From an uncultured Eubacteriales bacterium (GTDB lineage: Bacteria > Bacillota > Clostridia > Oscillospirales > Oscillospiraceae): a stretch of 64,000 nucleotides of DNA. The notes beneath the pieces were generated by a model, which worked only from the letters and a program-made list of their open reading frames with translations, had not been told where the DNA came from and did not search any database. This document shows positions 41,597 to 51,639 of the stretch, one piece after another; the stretch's first letter is position 1, and each line of letters opens with the position of its first letter. The translations under genes and the position numbers were made by a program. The stretch lies in NCBI GenBank assembly GCA_959602365.1, contig CAUGSS010000008.1:1-64000 (forward strand), given 5' to 3'.

Positions 41597-44500
41597 ATGG
41601 CAGCACCTACCCTTCTGGTGGGCCTGGGCGGCACCGGGTCCAAGATCGTCAAACAGGTCCGGCTCCTGGCCAAGAGCCACCACATGGAGAACAACCTGAG
41701 CTATGTGGTGTTTGACACCGACGTCAACGAGCTGGCCGCCATCCGGGAGGACACCCCGGAGATCGAGGTGGTTCAGACCTCCACCAAGCAGACGGTGGGC
41801 GAGTACCTGGACAAGGACACCTATGCCCGGGACAACTGGTTCCCGGTGAATAAGATCCTCAACCGCAAAACCCTCTCCGAGGGCGCCGGCCAGGTCCGGG
41901 CCATCTCCCGGCTGGCCCTGAACACCGCCATCAAGGCGGGCAAGATGACCCCCCTCCACCGGGCCATCGAGCGGCTGTACAAGCTCAACGGGGAGGCCAC
42001 CATGCAGGCCATGCGGGTCATCCTGGTGGGCTCCCTCTGCGGCGGCACCGGCTCCGGGCTCATCCTGCCGGTGAGCATGTACATCCGCAACTATCTGATC
42101 ACCCGCTTCCAGCAGAACGCCGCCATCATGCGGGGCTTCTTCCTGCTGCCCGAGGTGTTCTTCGAGGTCATCCACGGCCAGGAGGAGCAGAACAACCTGA
42201 AGGCCAACGCCTACGCCGCCCTGCGGGAGCTGGACGCCTTCCTGATGAAGGGGGACGGGTCCCTGCCCGACCACTACCACCTCCACTTCATGGCCCCCCG
42301 GGCCGGCTCTGAGGAGATGGACGAGTACGACGTCTCCCCCATGGACTTCTGCTTCCTGTATGACGCCCAGAACATGGACGGCAACAAGCAGAACTCCTTC
42401 CAGGCCTATCTCAGCCACGCCGCCAGCTGCATCTACGCCCAGTCCATCGCCCCCACCAGCAAGCGCTCCAACTCCTCCGAGGACAACGTGATCCGGGACC
42501 TGTGCAAGGCGGGCGGCCGCAACCGCTACTGCGGCGCCGGCTCCTCCATGATTATCTATCCGGTGGACGACGTGAAGGAGTACCTGGCCCTGACCTGGCT
42601 GCGGGACAACATCTCCAGCGACTGGCTGAAGATCGACCGCCAGTTCCGCAAGGAGCTGGAGGCCACCCAGAAGGCCCGGCGCAAGGGACTCAGCGTGCCC
42701 TCCATGGACCGGATGCGCCACTATATCACCGCCGTGGACACCGGCGCCGACGCCAACTCCGCCTTTGAGGCCACCGTGCGCCGCCAGTGCATGAACCTGG
42801 ACAAGACCGGATGCATCGAGACCGGCAGCCGCTGGGAGTCCTATCTGGAGGCCCTGGAGGCCCATGTGTGCGACACCGCCGTCTCCAACCGCCCGGACAT
42901 CGACGAGATGGCCGAGCAGTGCACCTCCTCCGCCGCCATCGCCAAGAGCGGCACCAGCAGCTCCGACGAGCAGGCCTACAACGAGTGGTATGCCAACCTG
43001 CAGACCTACAAGGCCTTCGCGGTCCGGGCCGCCCAGGACTCCGCCAAGACCATCGCCTACACCCTGTTCCACGACGACGCCGACTACACCAACGGCAGCG
43101 ATCCCTTCCGGCTGGAGACCTGGCTGCGGGATCAGGCCCGGGGCGTGATGATCCATCCCAACGCGGTGCGCTATTTCCTGTACAACCTGGCCCTCCAGCT
43201 GGACAGTCGGATCTTGGAACAGGCCACGGTGGTGGAGGACATCGACAACTTCTTCAAGAAGTTTGACCGGGAGCTCTTTGACGACAAGGAGACCGAGGAC
43301 GTGGAGCATGCCGACGACTACATCGACATGCACCTGCAGGATGTTCACGGGGTCAAGCGGCTGGTCAAGCGGGGCGCCCTGAAGGACGCCAAGGCCTTCC
43401 TGGAGGGCAACTTCGGCAAGTATTACGACAAGATCACCAGCTATCGCACCGAGTATGTGATGCTGGAGGTGCTCAAGGAGGCCCGCAGCTATGTGGAGGG
43501 CCTGTGCGAAGGGCTGCACAAGTTCTACGCGGTGCTGCAGCGCAAGCTGGAGAATGTGGGCACCTATCTGGCCCGGCTGGAGAGCAAGTACAATTACATC
43601 GAAGGCGAGCCCACCCGCTACGTCTGCGCCTCCAAGAAGTGCCTGCGGGGGCTGAGCCAGGAGGTGGTCTTCATGGGCGACAACATGGAGCTGCCCGGCG
43701 GCCTGACCTCCATGATCTTCAACCGCTGCAAGGAGTTCGCCCTGATGGACAGCAAGCCCACCAGCGACGAGTTCTTCCTGGGCATCTATGACGACGGCGG
43801 CGACGGCTCCGTCGCGGATGAGGACGGCACCGCGGTGATCAACTCGGTCATGGCCTTCTGGCGCAGCGCCGTCATGGCCGACTACGGCAGCGTGGTGGAC
43901 ATGGACGTGCTGGAGGCCATGGAGTCTGAGGCCAAGTTCGAGCACGCCGGGGAGATCTATGACCAGAAGACCCAGAAGCTCTATGTCAGCCGCATCATCG
44001 AGGCCGCCGGCGTCCTCAGCCGGCCCTTCATCGAGAGCCCCATGGGCATCGAGCCCCGGACCATTCCCGCCTGCTGCTACTCCACCGAGCTCACCCGCAA
44101 CGCCGACCCGGACCGGATCGACTTTATCAACACCTATCTGGGCAACAACGGCGGTGTGGCCGATAAGGACATTGACAAGCACATGATCGTGTTCTATCAG
44201 GCCATCTACGGCCTGCGTGCCAACGACCTGAGCAAGTTCGCGCCCCCCAAAAAGGCGGAAACCTACCAGCGCTCCGGCGGCGAATACTACACCGCCTACT
44301 TCGAGCTGACCGGCAAGCTGCTGCCCGACACCACCAAGAGCCCGGCCATCACACCCCACATCGACAAGACCTGGCATGTGATCACCGCCCTGCCCGACCT
44401 GGACGAGGGCAGCCAGCTGGAGCAGGAGTACAACATCCAGGCCGCCATGTTCTGGGGGCTGCTCACCGGCATGGTGGAGTTCACCCGCACCCCCTGCAAG

Positions 44501-45181
44501 GAGCTGTACTCCCTGCGCTTTGAGCGCCAGAAGGACGAGATGATCGTCTCCAACGGCACCGAGTGCGACAACCTCTATGAGGTGCTGGACTCCCTGACCA
44601 TCTCCCCCATGAATGTCAGCCGCATCCGCGCCCAGGTGGCCAAGACCATCGCCCGGGAGCGCGCCGAGAAGCGGCCGGTGCACCAGGCCCTGCTGCGCAA
44701 GCGGCTGGACAGCTTCGAGCTGCCCGAGTTCCCCCGGCCTGAGGGCACCGATCCCACCCGCACCATCTTCGACATCCCCATGCTGATGCAGCGCTCCAAG
44801 CCGGTGGATGAGTACCAGGTGGACGAGATCGTCCGGCTGATGGAGACCATCTTCAAGGAGATCCGCAACTACCTGACCGGCTACTTCACCGGCGACGATC
44901 TGAGCGAGTACTACGGCAAGCTGATTTACCGCCAGTTCAAGACCTTCCTGGCCCACATTGTTGAGGAAAAAGAGCTCTCCGCCCAGGCCATCGCCCGCCA
45001 GGCCGAGCTGGACCGGGCCGCCGGGCTGCCCCTGAGCGAGGATGTGCCCCTGTGGTTCAACATCTACAACGACGACCTGTTCCGCTCCCTGCTCCAGCTG
45101 ACCCGGGAGGAGCTGGAGGAGAACTACATGAGCGCCCGGGCCGACGAGCTGGAGCGGGCCTGCAAGCAGCTCCAGGACTGA
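41597..45181 (+). CDS. Large tubulin/FtsZ-like protein, Tubulin_2 type (1194 aa)
   Basis: The start MAAPTLLVGLGGTGSKIVKQ and the later loop GSLCGGTGSGLILP (G149-G154) are the nucleotide-binding features of tubulin-like GTPases; GGTGSG matches the FtsZ/tubulin signature. The GTPase part covers roughly residues 1-400. The remaining 800 residues are mostly helical and show no family I recognise. No membrane span. GGAGG stands 8 bp before the ATG. Tubulin-like proteins of this size usually sit beside a VWA protein, as here, and are thought to act at membranes. Confidence 0.85.
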   Translation: MAAPTLLVGLGGTGSKIVKQVRLLAKSHHMENNLSYVVFDTDVNELAAIREDTPEIEVVQTSTKQTVGEYLDKDTYARDNWFPVNKILNRKTLSEGAGQVRAISRLALNTAIKAGKMTPLHRAIERLYKLNGEATMQAMRVILVGSLCGGTGSGLILPVSMYIRNYLITRFQQNAAIMRGFFLLPEVFFEVIHGQEEQNNLKANAYAALRELDAFLMKGDGSLPDHYHLHFMAPRAGSEEMDEYDVSPMDFCFLYDAQNMDGNKQNSFQAYLSHAASCIYAQSIAPTSKRSNSSEDNVIRDLCKAGGRNRYCGAGSSMIIYPVDDVKEYLALTWLRDNISSDWLKIDRQFRKELEATQKARRKGLSVPSMDRMRHYITAVDTGADANSAFEATVRRQCMNLDKTGCIETGSRWESYLEALEAHVCDTAVSNRPDIDEMAEQCTSSAAIAKSGTSSSDEQAYNEWYANLQTYKAFAVRAAQDSAKTIAYTLFHDDADYTNGSDPFRLETWLRDQARGVMIHPNAVRYFLYNLALQLDSRILEQATVVEDIDNFFKKFDRELFDDKETEDVEHADDYIDMHLQDVHGVKRLVKRGALKDAKAFLEGNFGKYYDKITSYRTEYVMLEVLKEARSYVEGLCEGLHKFYAVLQRKLENVGTYLARLESKYNYIEGEPTRYVCASKKCLRGLSQEVVFMGDNMELPGGLTSMIFNRCKEFALMDSKPTSDEFFLGIYDDGGDGSVADEDGTAVINSVMAFWRSAVMADYGSVVDMDVLEAMESEAKFEHAGEIYDQKTQKLYVSRIIEAAGVLSRPFIESPMGIEPRTIPACCYSTELTRNADPDRIDFINTYLGNNGGVADKDIDKHMIVFYQAIYGLRANDLSKFAPPKKAETYQRSGGEYYTAYFELTGKLLPDTTKSPAITPHIDKTWHVITALPDLDEGSQLEQEYNIQAAMFWGLLTGMVEFTRTPCKELYSLRFERQKDEMIVSNGTECDNLYEVLDSLTISPMNVSRIRAQVAKTIARERAEKRPVHQALLRKRLDSFELPEFPRPEGTDPTRTIFDIPMLMQRSKPVDEYQVDEIVRLMETIFKEIRNYLTGYFTGDDLSEYYGKLIYRQFKTFLAHIVEEKELSAQAIARQAELDRAAGLPLSEDVPLWFNIYNDDLFRSLLQLTREELEENYMSARADELERACKQLQD

Positions 45182-45260
45182 CCGGGCCGGACCCATGAGG
45201 GAACGGCAGAATAAGACGGCCCCGGGCGGTATGCCCGGGGCGGAGAGGGGGTGAGGGCGC

Positions 45261-47219
45261 TTGTACACCGTGATTATCCAGAGCCCGGAGACCGCCCGGC
45301 TGGGCCGGGACTGGCGCAGGCTCTTCTATGAGGACTTTATCGACCGGGGAGAGCTGGATTTCTGTACCTGGATCAAGACCGGGGACAGCGTGGACACCGC
45401 CCTGCCCGCCCTCTATGACCTGATCGCCGGCAAGCGGGAGTGGCGGGCCATCATCGTCCAGTCCGAGCAGGACCGGCTGACAGGCCCGGAGAGCGCGCCC
45501 AACAATCCCTTTGACTTTGCGGCCAACCGGGACCGGAACCCCTATGAGGTGAGCGAGAGCGACATCCCGCTGATCCGGATCACCCAGCTGCTGGGGGGCG
45601 TGCCGGAGCCTGAGCTGGCCTTTGAACCGGTCACCCTGGAGGAGGACGGCAAGGCCACCCGGGTGGTCTACCGCCCGCAGCGCAGCGAGGAGGCCATGCG
45701 GGAGCACCGGCGGCTGTCGGAGAAATACCAGTTCTTTGAAAACCGCCCCCGGGAGGTGCTGGTGATCTCCACCCGGCAGCCTGTGGACAACACCGCCCAG
45801 GAGATCGCCGCCGCCTGGGAGCTGCGGCTGGAGTCGGAGAGCAGCGAGTTCTGGCACCGCAACCGCTATCCCAGCATCTGCCGCTTCCTGACCTGTGACG
45901 TGGTCAACCAGCGGCACTCCCTGTACTGCGGCAGCGTGTTCAAGCTGTGGTGCGTGGTGCTGCTGCTGGCGCTGAACCAGGTGGAGGCCAGCACCCTGCA
46001 GGCCTACCGCCTCTACAATGTCTCGGTGGAGCTGGACGGGGAAAGGCTGAGCGCCGCCTTTTCCGGCTACTACACCCGGATGCGGGCCATGCTCGCCCAA
46101 CTGGACGCCGCCGAGGCCAACCGGGAGAGTGTGGAGAGCCAGACCCTTCGTCAGGCCCCCCGGGTGGAGGAGGAGGTCAGCGTCTCCTTCAGCACCAAGC
46201 ACTCCGCAGACCTGTTGATTGACAACCGGCATCTGGGACTGACTACCGATGCCCCCCGGGAGGAGCGGGAGTACTGGGGAGAGAGCTACCGCCGCGCCAC
46301 CTCCGCCCTGACGGAGCTGCTGCGCTCCCCGGAGCGGGCGCTGGATGTGGCGGCGGATGACACCCGCCGCCGGGGGGTGTATCCTCCGGACCAGGTGGAG
46401 CTGCTCAACCGCTACCAGCGCTCCGACCTGGAGGCGGAGCTGGAGCAAACTTATTTTGAGGCCCTGGAGCAGCGCAGCAAGCTGGGCTTCGAGGCAGAGC
46501 GCCGCCAGCGGGAGCGGGCGGTGATCGACCAGCAGGTGCGCCGGCGCATCGCCCAGCGGCTGACCCGGAAGCGGGCCCTGATCGGCGGGGCGGTGTGCCT
46601 GGGGGCAGTGGTGCTGGGGTCGCTGCCCTATCTGATCGGGGCCGGGCGGCAGGGCGGATTCCCGCTGCTGTGGGCGGTTCTGGCGGTGCTGGGCTGCCTG
46701 CTGGCCTGCGCCGGCTTCGGCCTGGCGGAGGCCTGGATTCAGCGCCGGGAGATGGCCGATGCCATGCAGGACCACAACCGCTGCATGCACGACACCCTGC
46801 GGGAGATCCAGACCGGCGCCCAGCACTACTCGGGCTATCTCTCCGCCCTGTGCTCCTATCTTAGGGGGCGCTCTTATCTGGATCAGGAGGCGGCGCTGCG
46901 GGGCAGCCGGGCCACCGCGGCCCAGCTCAGCCGGGGCCACCGCCGGGCCATCCAGAAGTGCTGCGCCCTGGTGCGGGAGTGGGGCGGCGCCCTGGGCGCG
47001 CCGGTGGAGGCGAGCCTGGGGGAGAAGCCCCCGGCCTTTGACGCGGCGGTGACGCCGGAGGAGAATTTGGCCTACCGCTTTCCCACCCGGAACCAGGGCC
47101 GGCGCATCCCGCTGAACCAGACCGGAGAGGAGCTGCGCTCCCCCTATGACTTTATCCGGAGCATGACTATGGAACGAGAGGAGCTGTACGACGATGTCGA
47201 CGGCCATCGGGATACTTAA
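45261..47219 (+). CDS. Unknown membrane protein of the VWA/tubulin-like unit (652 aa)
   Basis: I do not recognise the family. The N-terminal 100 residues alternate strands and helices (MYTVIIQSPETARLG, WRAIIVQSEQDRL) like a Rossmann-type or receiver-like fold. A charged helical stretch (about 385-435) leads to a hairpin of two membrane spans at about 439-461 and 467-488, then a soluble tail. The start appears to be TTG with GGGGGTG upstream; a GTG three codons later is the alternative. The end overlaps the next gene by 26 bp, so the two are coupled. Confidence 0.75.
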   Translation: MYTVIIQSPETARLGRDWRRLFYEDFIDRGELDFCTWIKTGDSVDTALPALYDLIAGKREWRAIIVQSEQDRLTGPESAPNNPFDFAANRDRNPYEVSESDIPLIRITQLLGGVPEPELAFEPVTLEEDGKATRVVYRPQRSEEAMREHRRLSEKYQFFENRPREVLVISTRQPVDNTAQEIAAAWELRLESESSEFWHRNRYPSICRFLTCDVVNQRHSLYCGSVFKLWCVVLLLALNQVEASTLQAYRLYNVSVELDGERLSAAFSGYYTRMRAMLAQLDAAEANRESVESQTLRQAPRVEEEVSVSFSTKHSADLLIDNRHLGLTTDAPREEREYWGESYRRATSALTELLRSPERALDVAADDTRRRGVYPPDQVELLNRYQRSDLEAELEQTYFEALEQRSKLGFEAERRQRERAVIDQQVRRRIAQRLTRKRALIGGAVCLGAVVLGSLPYLIGAGRQGGFPLLWAVLAVLGCLLACAGFGLAEAWIQRREMADAMQDHNRCMHDTLREIQTGAQHYSGYLSALCSYLRGRSYLDQEAALRGSRATAAQLSRGHRRAIQKCCALVREWGGALGAPVEASLGEKPPAFDAAVTPEENLAYRFPTRNQGRRIPLNQTGEELRSPYDFIRSMTMEREELYDDVDGHRDT

Positions 47220-50200
47220 ATTTATCGTCGCCTGCCTTCCCTTTGCCGCGATGCTCCTGCTGGTGCGGGCGGTCAACCTGAAAAAGGCCAACCGGGGCAG
47301 GCAGTTTGTCCTGCCCGGGGTGGCCCTGGTCTACTGCCTGGTCTTTACCGTGGTGCTGTTTCGGATGGGAGACGACCCCTTCGGGCTGCTGGACAAGGCG
47401 GTCTGGGTGTTGGAGCGGGTGCCTGCCCTGGCGGCGGTGGCCCAGGCTGTGGTCAACTTCCTGAGCAAATACCTGCTGTTCATTACCAACGCCCTGATTG
47501 TGCTGGCCTTCCTGATTCTGAAGGCCATCTGCCTGCCCATTGCCGGCAAGCTCTGGGGCAGCCGGGCGGGGCTGATGCAGGCCACCTCCGCCTGGTTTTA
47601 CGAATATGACGAGGAATATCAGCGCTGGTTTTTGCAGGAGCGCTGGCGGGATTTCCGGGGGCTGATGGGGGCCTTCTATCTGGGGGCCGCCCTGGCGGCG
47701 GTGGCCATGATGGCCCTGTCCCAGCAGTTTCCCCATTGGGGCATCTTCCAGGCCTGGCCCTATCCCTGCTTCGCCGCCCTGATGCTGGGGGAGGTCACCT
47801 TCCTGATGGGGGGCTACACCCGCAGCGAATATGAGGCGGATATCCTGGGAGACGACGCCAAGGCCAGGCGGGTGGTCAACCTGTCCAAGCTGCGGGAGCT
47901 GCTGCGGCAGCTCTTCGGCGACCGGCTGCTGCTGGAGGGCACGGAGCTGGAGAGCGCCGGCAAGGAGGGGGTCACCGACCTGCTGGAGGATATGGCCCTG
48001 GAGCAGGCCCCCGAGGGCCGGGTGGCCGCGGCCTATTTCCAGATCCTCCAGGAGGACGGCACCACCCTGGACGTGGACGATATCGTCTCTGCCCGGGCTC
48101 TGCTGGAGGGCAAGAGCGTGCTGTTCTGCAACCCCTTTTACAGGGACCTGACCCAGTATTTCCTGCTGCCCATGTCGGACACCCTGATGCACCGGCGCAA
48201 GTGCCTGGTCATCGCCGGGCGCAAATCCACCGAGCCCGAGATCCGGGGATGGATGGAGGAGGCCCTGCGGGAGCACCTGAAGATGGGCGGCCTGTGGCGG
48301 GTCGGCAGCGTGGGGGAGCAGGACCGGGAGTTTGAAATCGGCATTCTGACCTTCTCCCAGCTCTATGACCTGGATATGCTCAGCGCCCGGCGGGAGTTTT
48401 TCCGCCAGGTGGAGTTCGTGCTCATGCTGGAGCCCTCTATGATCCTCTCCACCGGTCAGGTGGGGTTGAGCCTGGTGGTGAACTACTGCGACGAGGGGGA
48501 CACCCCGCCGGTCTACTGCATGTGCGACCGCAACTGCGACGGGCTGGTGGACACCCTGTCCCACATGATCAAGCAGAGCATCACCATTGTCTCCGCCACC
48601 GAGACCCCCACCTGCCTGCACTCGGAGATGTGCTGGCACAGCGACGGGGCCTATCTCCATCAGCGGATCATGCCCGATATCTCCCGCTATCTGGGTGTGG
48701 GTACCGAGCTGGCGGTGGCCTCGGTCAAGGATCAGGCGCCCCGGGTGGTCTGGCGCAGCGAGAAGAAATTCCCCGTGGTGGATATGAAGTGGATCGCGGG
48801 CCAGTACTACCAGTCCATCTGTCAGTACGCCAACCTGCCCATGAACCAGGAGAGCGTCTACCGCGCCATCGGCTTTGAGGCCGACCTGTGGGGCGCCCCG
48901 CGGGAGAAGAACGCCTGCATCATTGTGGAGGATGAGTTCTGCAATCTGCTGGAGATGGTGCGGCTGTTCCTGACCCGGGCGGAGGAGGAGGCCTTTGTCA
49001 ATGTGATCTCGGAGGACTATCTGCTCCGGGGGTACATGCAGGACAACTGGCGCATCTTCTACGCCGACCGGAAGGCCATCCCCACCATTGTGCCCGACTA
49101 CGCCCGCACCGAGCGCAACGCCACCATGCGGCTGATGATGCTGCTGGTGATGAGCGACGCCATCCCCGAGGAGATGGCGGAGAAGGAGCTGCGGCTGGTG
49201 GGCATCAAGAGCGAGCACCTCTGTGACACCATCAACGAGCTGATCAACAAATACACCCTGGAGACCCGCCCGGTGGTGGTGCCGGTGGTGCGGGATGCTG
49301 TCACCGGCTTTGAGCTGGAGAGCGGCACCGAGACCATGTTGCGCATCCGGGACAAGGCGGAGTTTCTCGCCCACGCCGGGCTCAGCTTCCAGACCGCCTA
49401 CTTCATCACCGAGGATGACAAAGAGAACAGCTCCTATATGGACGCCAAACTCTTTGGCCATGTCTACCAGGCCATTCTGCCCGGCCAGTTCTTCACTTAT
49501 GACGGCAAGTACTATGAAGTGCGCTCCGTCACCCCGGAGCAGGGGGTGCTGGTCCGCCGGGCCGCCGACCACATTGTGGGCCGGCGCTACTACCGGCAGA
49601 AGCGCCGCTATCATCTGGAGGCCCGGGACGAGGAGTCCGGCCGCAGCCGGCACATCAACGGCCTGGAGGTCACCATCTGCGGCTATGAGATCAGCGTGGA
49701 GACCGACGGCTATCTGGAGCTGGACGAGAGCAACGACCTGCGCCGGGCCCGGGAGGTCCGCATTGACGACACCCAGGGCCAGGGCGACGAGCACTTCCAG
49801 TATGTGCGCAACTACCGGCACAAGAACGTGCTGCGCATCCGGCTGCCCGGGGCCTCGGAGGAGGTGCGCTACACCATCTGCCTGCTGCTGATGGAGGTGT
49901 TCCGCACGGTCTATGCCGACGCCTGGCCCTATCTGGCGGCGGTGACCGCCCAGACGGAGAAAACCCGGGAGGCGCTGCGGGGCGTGCTCTACGGCGTGGA
50001 CGGCTCCGGGGACGCCGCGCATGGCAATGCCCTGGTGGAGGAGGACTGCATCTACATCATTGAGGACAGCGATGTGGATATGGGCCTGCTGGAGTCGGTG
50101 GACCGCAACCTGTACCGGCTGCTGGGCATCGTCACCGATTTCCTGGACTGGCACCGGGAGAAGATGAACACCCCGGACCCCCCGCCCCCCGAGCCCGGGG

Positions 50201-51606
50201 AGGTGGAGCTGCCGCCCCAGGAGGAGAAGCACGGCATTCTGTGGCACATCAAGAACTTCTTCCGGAAAATCGGAGCGTTCTTCAAGCGGCTGTTCCATAT
50301 CAAGCCTGATCCTGAGAAAGCGCGGGAGAGAGAGGCCCGCAAGGCCCGCAAAGAGCAGGAAAAGGCGGAGCGAAAAGCCGAAAAGCAGCGCAGAAAGGCG
50401 GCCCGGAAGGGTTCCGGCGCGGCCGGAGAGGCGGAGCGCGGCGAGACGCCGGCCTTCGGCACGGCCCCCGGTCCGGAGGGCTGGCCCGGGGCGGACTCCC
50501 CTCAGGAGCCGGCCCCTCCGGCGGACTGGACCGGCGCCGCCTCCGGGGACATGGCCGGGGAAGCGGCGGAGGCTCCCGGGGCCTTCGGGGACGCCGGGAG
50601 CGCCGGCGGCCCCCAGGAGGGCGGCGGTTTCAAGCAGGGCGGCGGGGATAAGAACCTCGACGACAGCGGTGACGGCGACCAGATCAACTACATGGCCGTG
50701 GAAGGTCCCGCCCAGCCGGAGGCGTTTGACGGGTCCGGCGGAGCGGACGATGTGGACGGCACCGACGAGACCGTCGTCCACCGGGGACCGGCCAACCGCT
50801 ATCAGCGCACCTGCTATCTGCGTTACGGCTACGACTGCATCGACCCTGCCATCGCCGCCGACGAGACGCTGGACTATCTCAACGGCCTGGGCTTCGGCGA
50901 CAACGAGCTGTGCCAGGCCAGAAAAGGCGCCCCTGCCCGGGAGCAGGAGGCCGAGGCGGAGGAGCGGTGCGACTTCTGCGGCCTGCCCCTCAGCGGGGTG
51001 GCCTATGACGTGCTGGGCGACGGACGGGTGCGCTGCGTGAGCTGCTCCGCCTCCGCCATCCACACCGTGGAGCAGTTCCGGGCCCTGTACCACCGGGTGC
51101 TTCCCACCCTGGAGAGCTTCTATGACATCAAGCTCTCCATGCCGGTGCGGGTGCGCACGGCGGACGCCCGCGTGATCGCCAAACAGACCGGGGCGGTGTT
51201 CAAACCCACCCGGGACTTCGACGCCCGGGCAGTGGGCTTCGCCAGGCAGGACAAGGACGGCTTTATCATTTACATCGAGAACGGCGCCCCCCGGCTGGCG
51301 GCGATGGAGACCATCGCCCACGAGCTGACCCATATCTGGCAGTTTGCCAACTGGAACCGGAAGGAAATGAGCCGCCGCTACGGCAGCAACCGGGATATGG
51401 TCTACGAGGGCATGGCCGAGTGGGCCGCCATCCAGTTCCTCTATCTGATCGGTGAGACCGCCTTCGCCCGGCGCAAGGAGGAGCAGGCGCTCCTACGGCA
51501 GGATATCTACGGCGAGGGGTTCCGGTACTTCTGCCAGAAGTATCCCCTGTCCCGGGGGAGCCAGTGCCCCGACCAGAATCCCTTCCACACCATGCCGCCC
51601 CTGTGA
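47194..51606 (+). CDS. Multidomain membrane protein: helicase-like region, zinc ribbon, HExxH peptidase (1470 aa)
   Basis: Five membrane spans (about 7-25, 38-56, 91-115, 157-176, 183-206) open the protein. Residues 300-850 resemble a degenerate SF2 helicase: LVIAGRKS, FVLMLEPSMIL in place of a DEAD box, IVSATETPT like motif III, then a DUF1998-like LPGQFFTYDGKYYEV. No intact Walker A was found. A proline-rich and Lys/Arg/Glu-rich linker spans about 1005-1180. A zinc ribbon (C1259-x2-C1262, and CVSC near 1285) precedes a peptidase with H1376-ELT-H1380 and an acidic helix YEGMAEW (E1405/E1409). The order zinc module plus HExxH recalls DA1-type peptidases. Confidence 0.75.
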   Translation: MSTAIGILKFIVACLPFAAMLLLVRAVNLKKANRGRQFVLPGVALVYCLVFTVVLFRMGDDPFGLLDKAVWVLERVPALAAVAQAVVNFLSKYLLFITNALIVLAFLILKAICLPIAGKLWGSRAGLMQATSAWFYEYDEEYQRWFLQERWRDFRGLMGAFYLGAALAAVAMMALSQQFPHWGIFQAWPYPCFAALMLGEVTFLMGGYTRSEYEADILGDDAKARRVVNLSKLRELLRQLFGDRLLLEGTELESAGKEGVTDLLEDMALEQAPEGRVAAAYFQILQEDGTTLDVDDIVSARALLEGKSVLFCNPFYRDLTQYFLLPMSDTLMHRRKCLVIAGRKSTEPEIRGWMEEALREHLKMGGLWRVGSVGEQDREFEIGILTFSQLYDLDMLSARREFFRQVEFVLMLEPSMILSTGQVGLSLVVNYCDEGDTPPVYCMCDRNCDGLVDTLSHMIKQSITIVSATETPTCLHSEMCWHSDGAYLHQRIMPDISRYLGVGTELAVASVKDQAPRVVWRSEKKFPVVDMKWIAGQYYQSICQYANLPMNQESVYRAIGFEADLWGAPREKNACIIVEDEFCNLLEMVRLFLTRAEEEAFVNVISEDYLLRGYMQDNWRIFYADRKAIPTIVPDYARTERNATMRLMMLLVMSDAIPEEMAEKELRLVGIKSEHLCDTINELINKYTLETRPVVVPVVRDAVTGFELESGTETMLRIRDKAEFLAHAGLSFQTAYFITEDDKENSSYMDAKLFGHVYQAILPGQFFTYDGKYYEVRSVTPEQGVLVRRAADHIVGRRYYRQKRRYHLEARDEESGRSRHINGLEVTICGYEISVETDGYLELDESNDLRRAREVRIDDTQGQGDEHFQYVRNYRHKNVLRIRLPGASEEVRYTICLLLMEVFRTVYADAWPYLAAVTAQTEKTREALRGVLYGVDGSGDAAHGNALVEEDCIYIIEDSDVDMGLLESVDRNLYRLLGIVTDFLDWHREKMNTPDPPPPEPGEVELPPQEEKHGILWHIKNFFRKIGAFFKRLFHIKPDPEKAREREARKARKEQEKAERKAEKQRRKAARKGSGAAGEAERGETPAFGTAPGPEGWPGADSPQEPAPPADWTGAASGDMAGEAAEAPGAFGDAGSAGGPQEGGGFKQGGGDKNLDDSGDGDQINYMAVEGPAQPEAFDGSGGADDVDGTDETVVHRGPANRYQRTCYLRYGYDCIDPAIAADETLDYLNGLGFGDNELCQARKGAPAREQEAEAEERCDFCGLPLSGVAYDVLGDGRVRCVSCSASAIHTVEQFRALYHRVLPTLESFYDIKLSMPVRVRTADARVIAKQTGAVFKPTRDFDARAVGFARQDKDGFIIYIENGAPRLAAMETIAHELTHIWQFANWNRKEMSRRYGSNRDMVYEGMAEWAAIQFLYLIGETAFARRKEEQALLRQDIYGEGFRYFCQKYPLSRGSQCPDQNPFHTMPPL

Positions 51607-51639
51607 CGGCCGGGCCAGAGCGAAAGGAGCGTGTGCAGG

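Noticed and set aside
41474..45268. A 1264-codon open frame on the minus strand opposite the tubulin-like gene, and similar long frames opposite most genes
   Set aside because: In GC-rich DNA the antisense frame of a real gene stays open. These frames have low-complexity Gly/His/Gln/Leu composition, no ribosome sites and no motifs.
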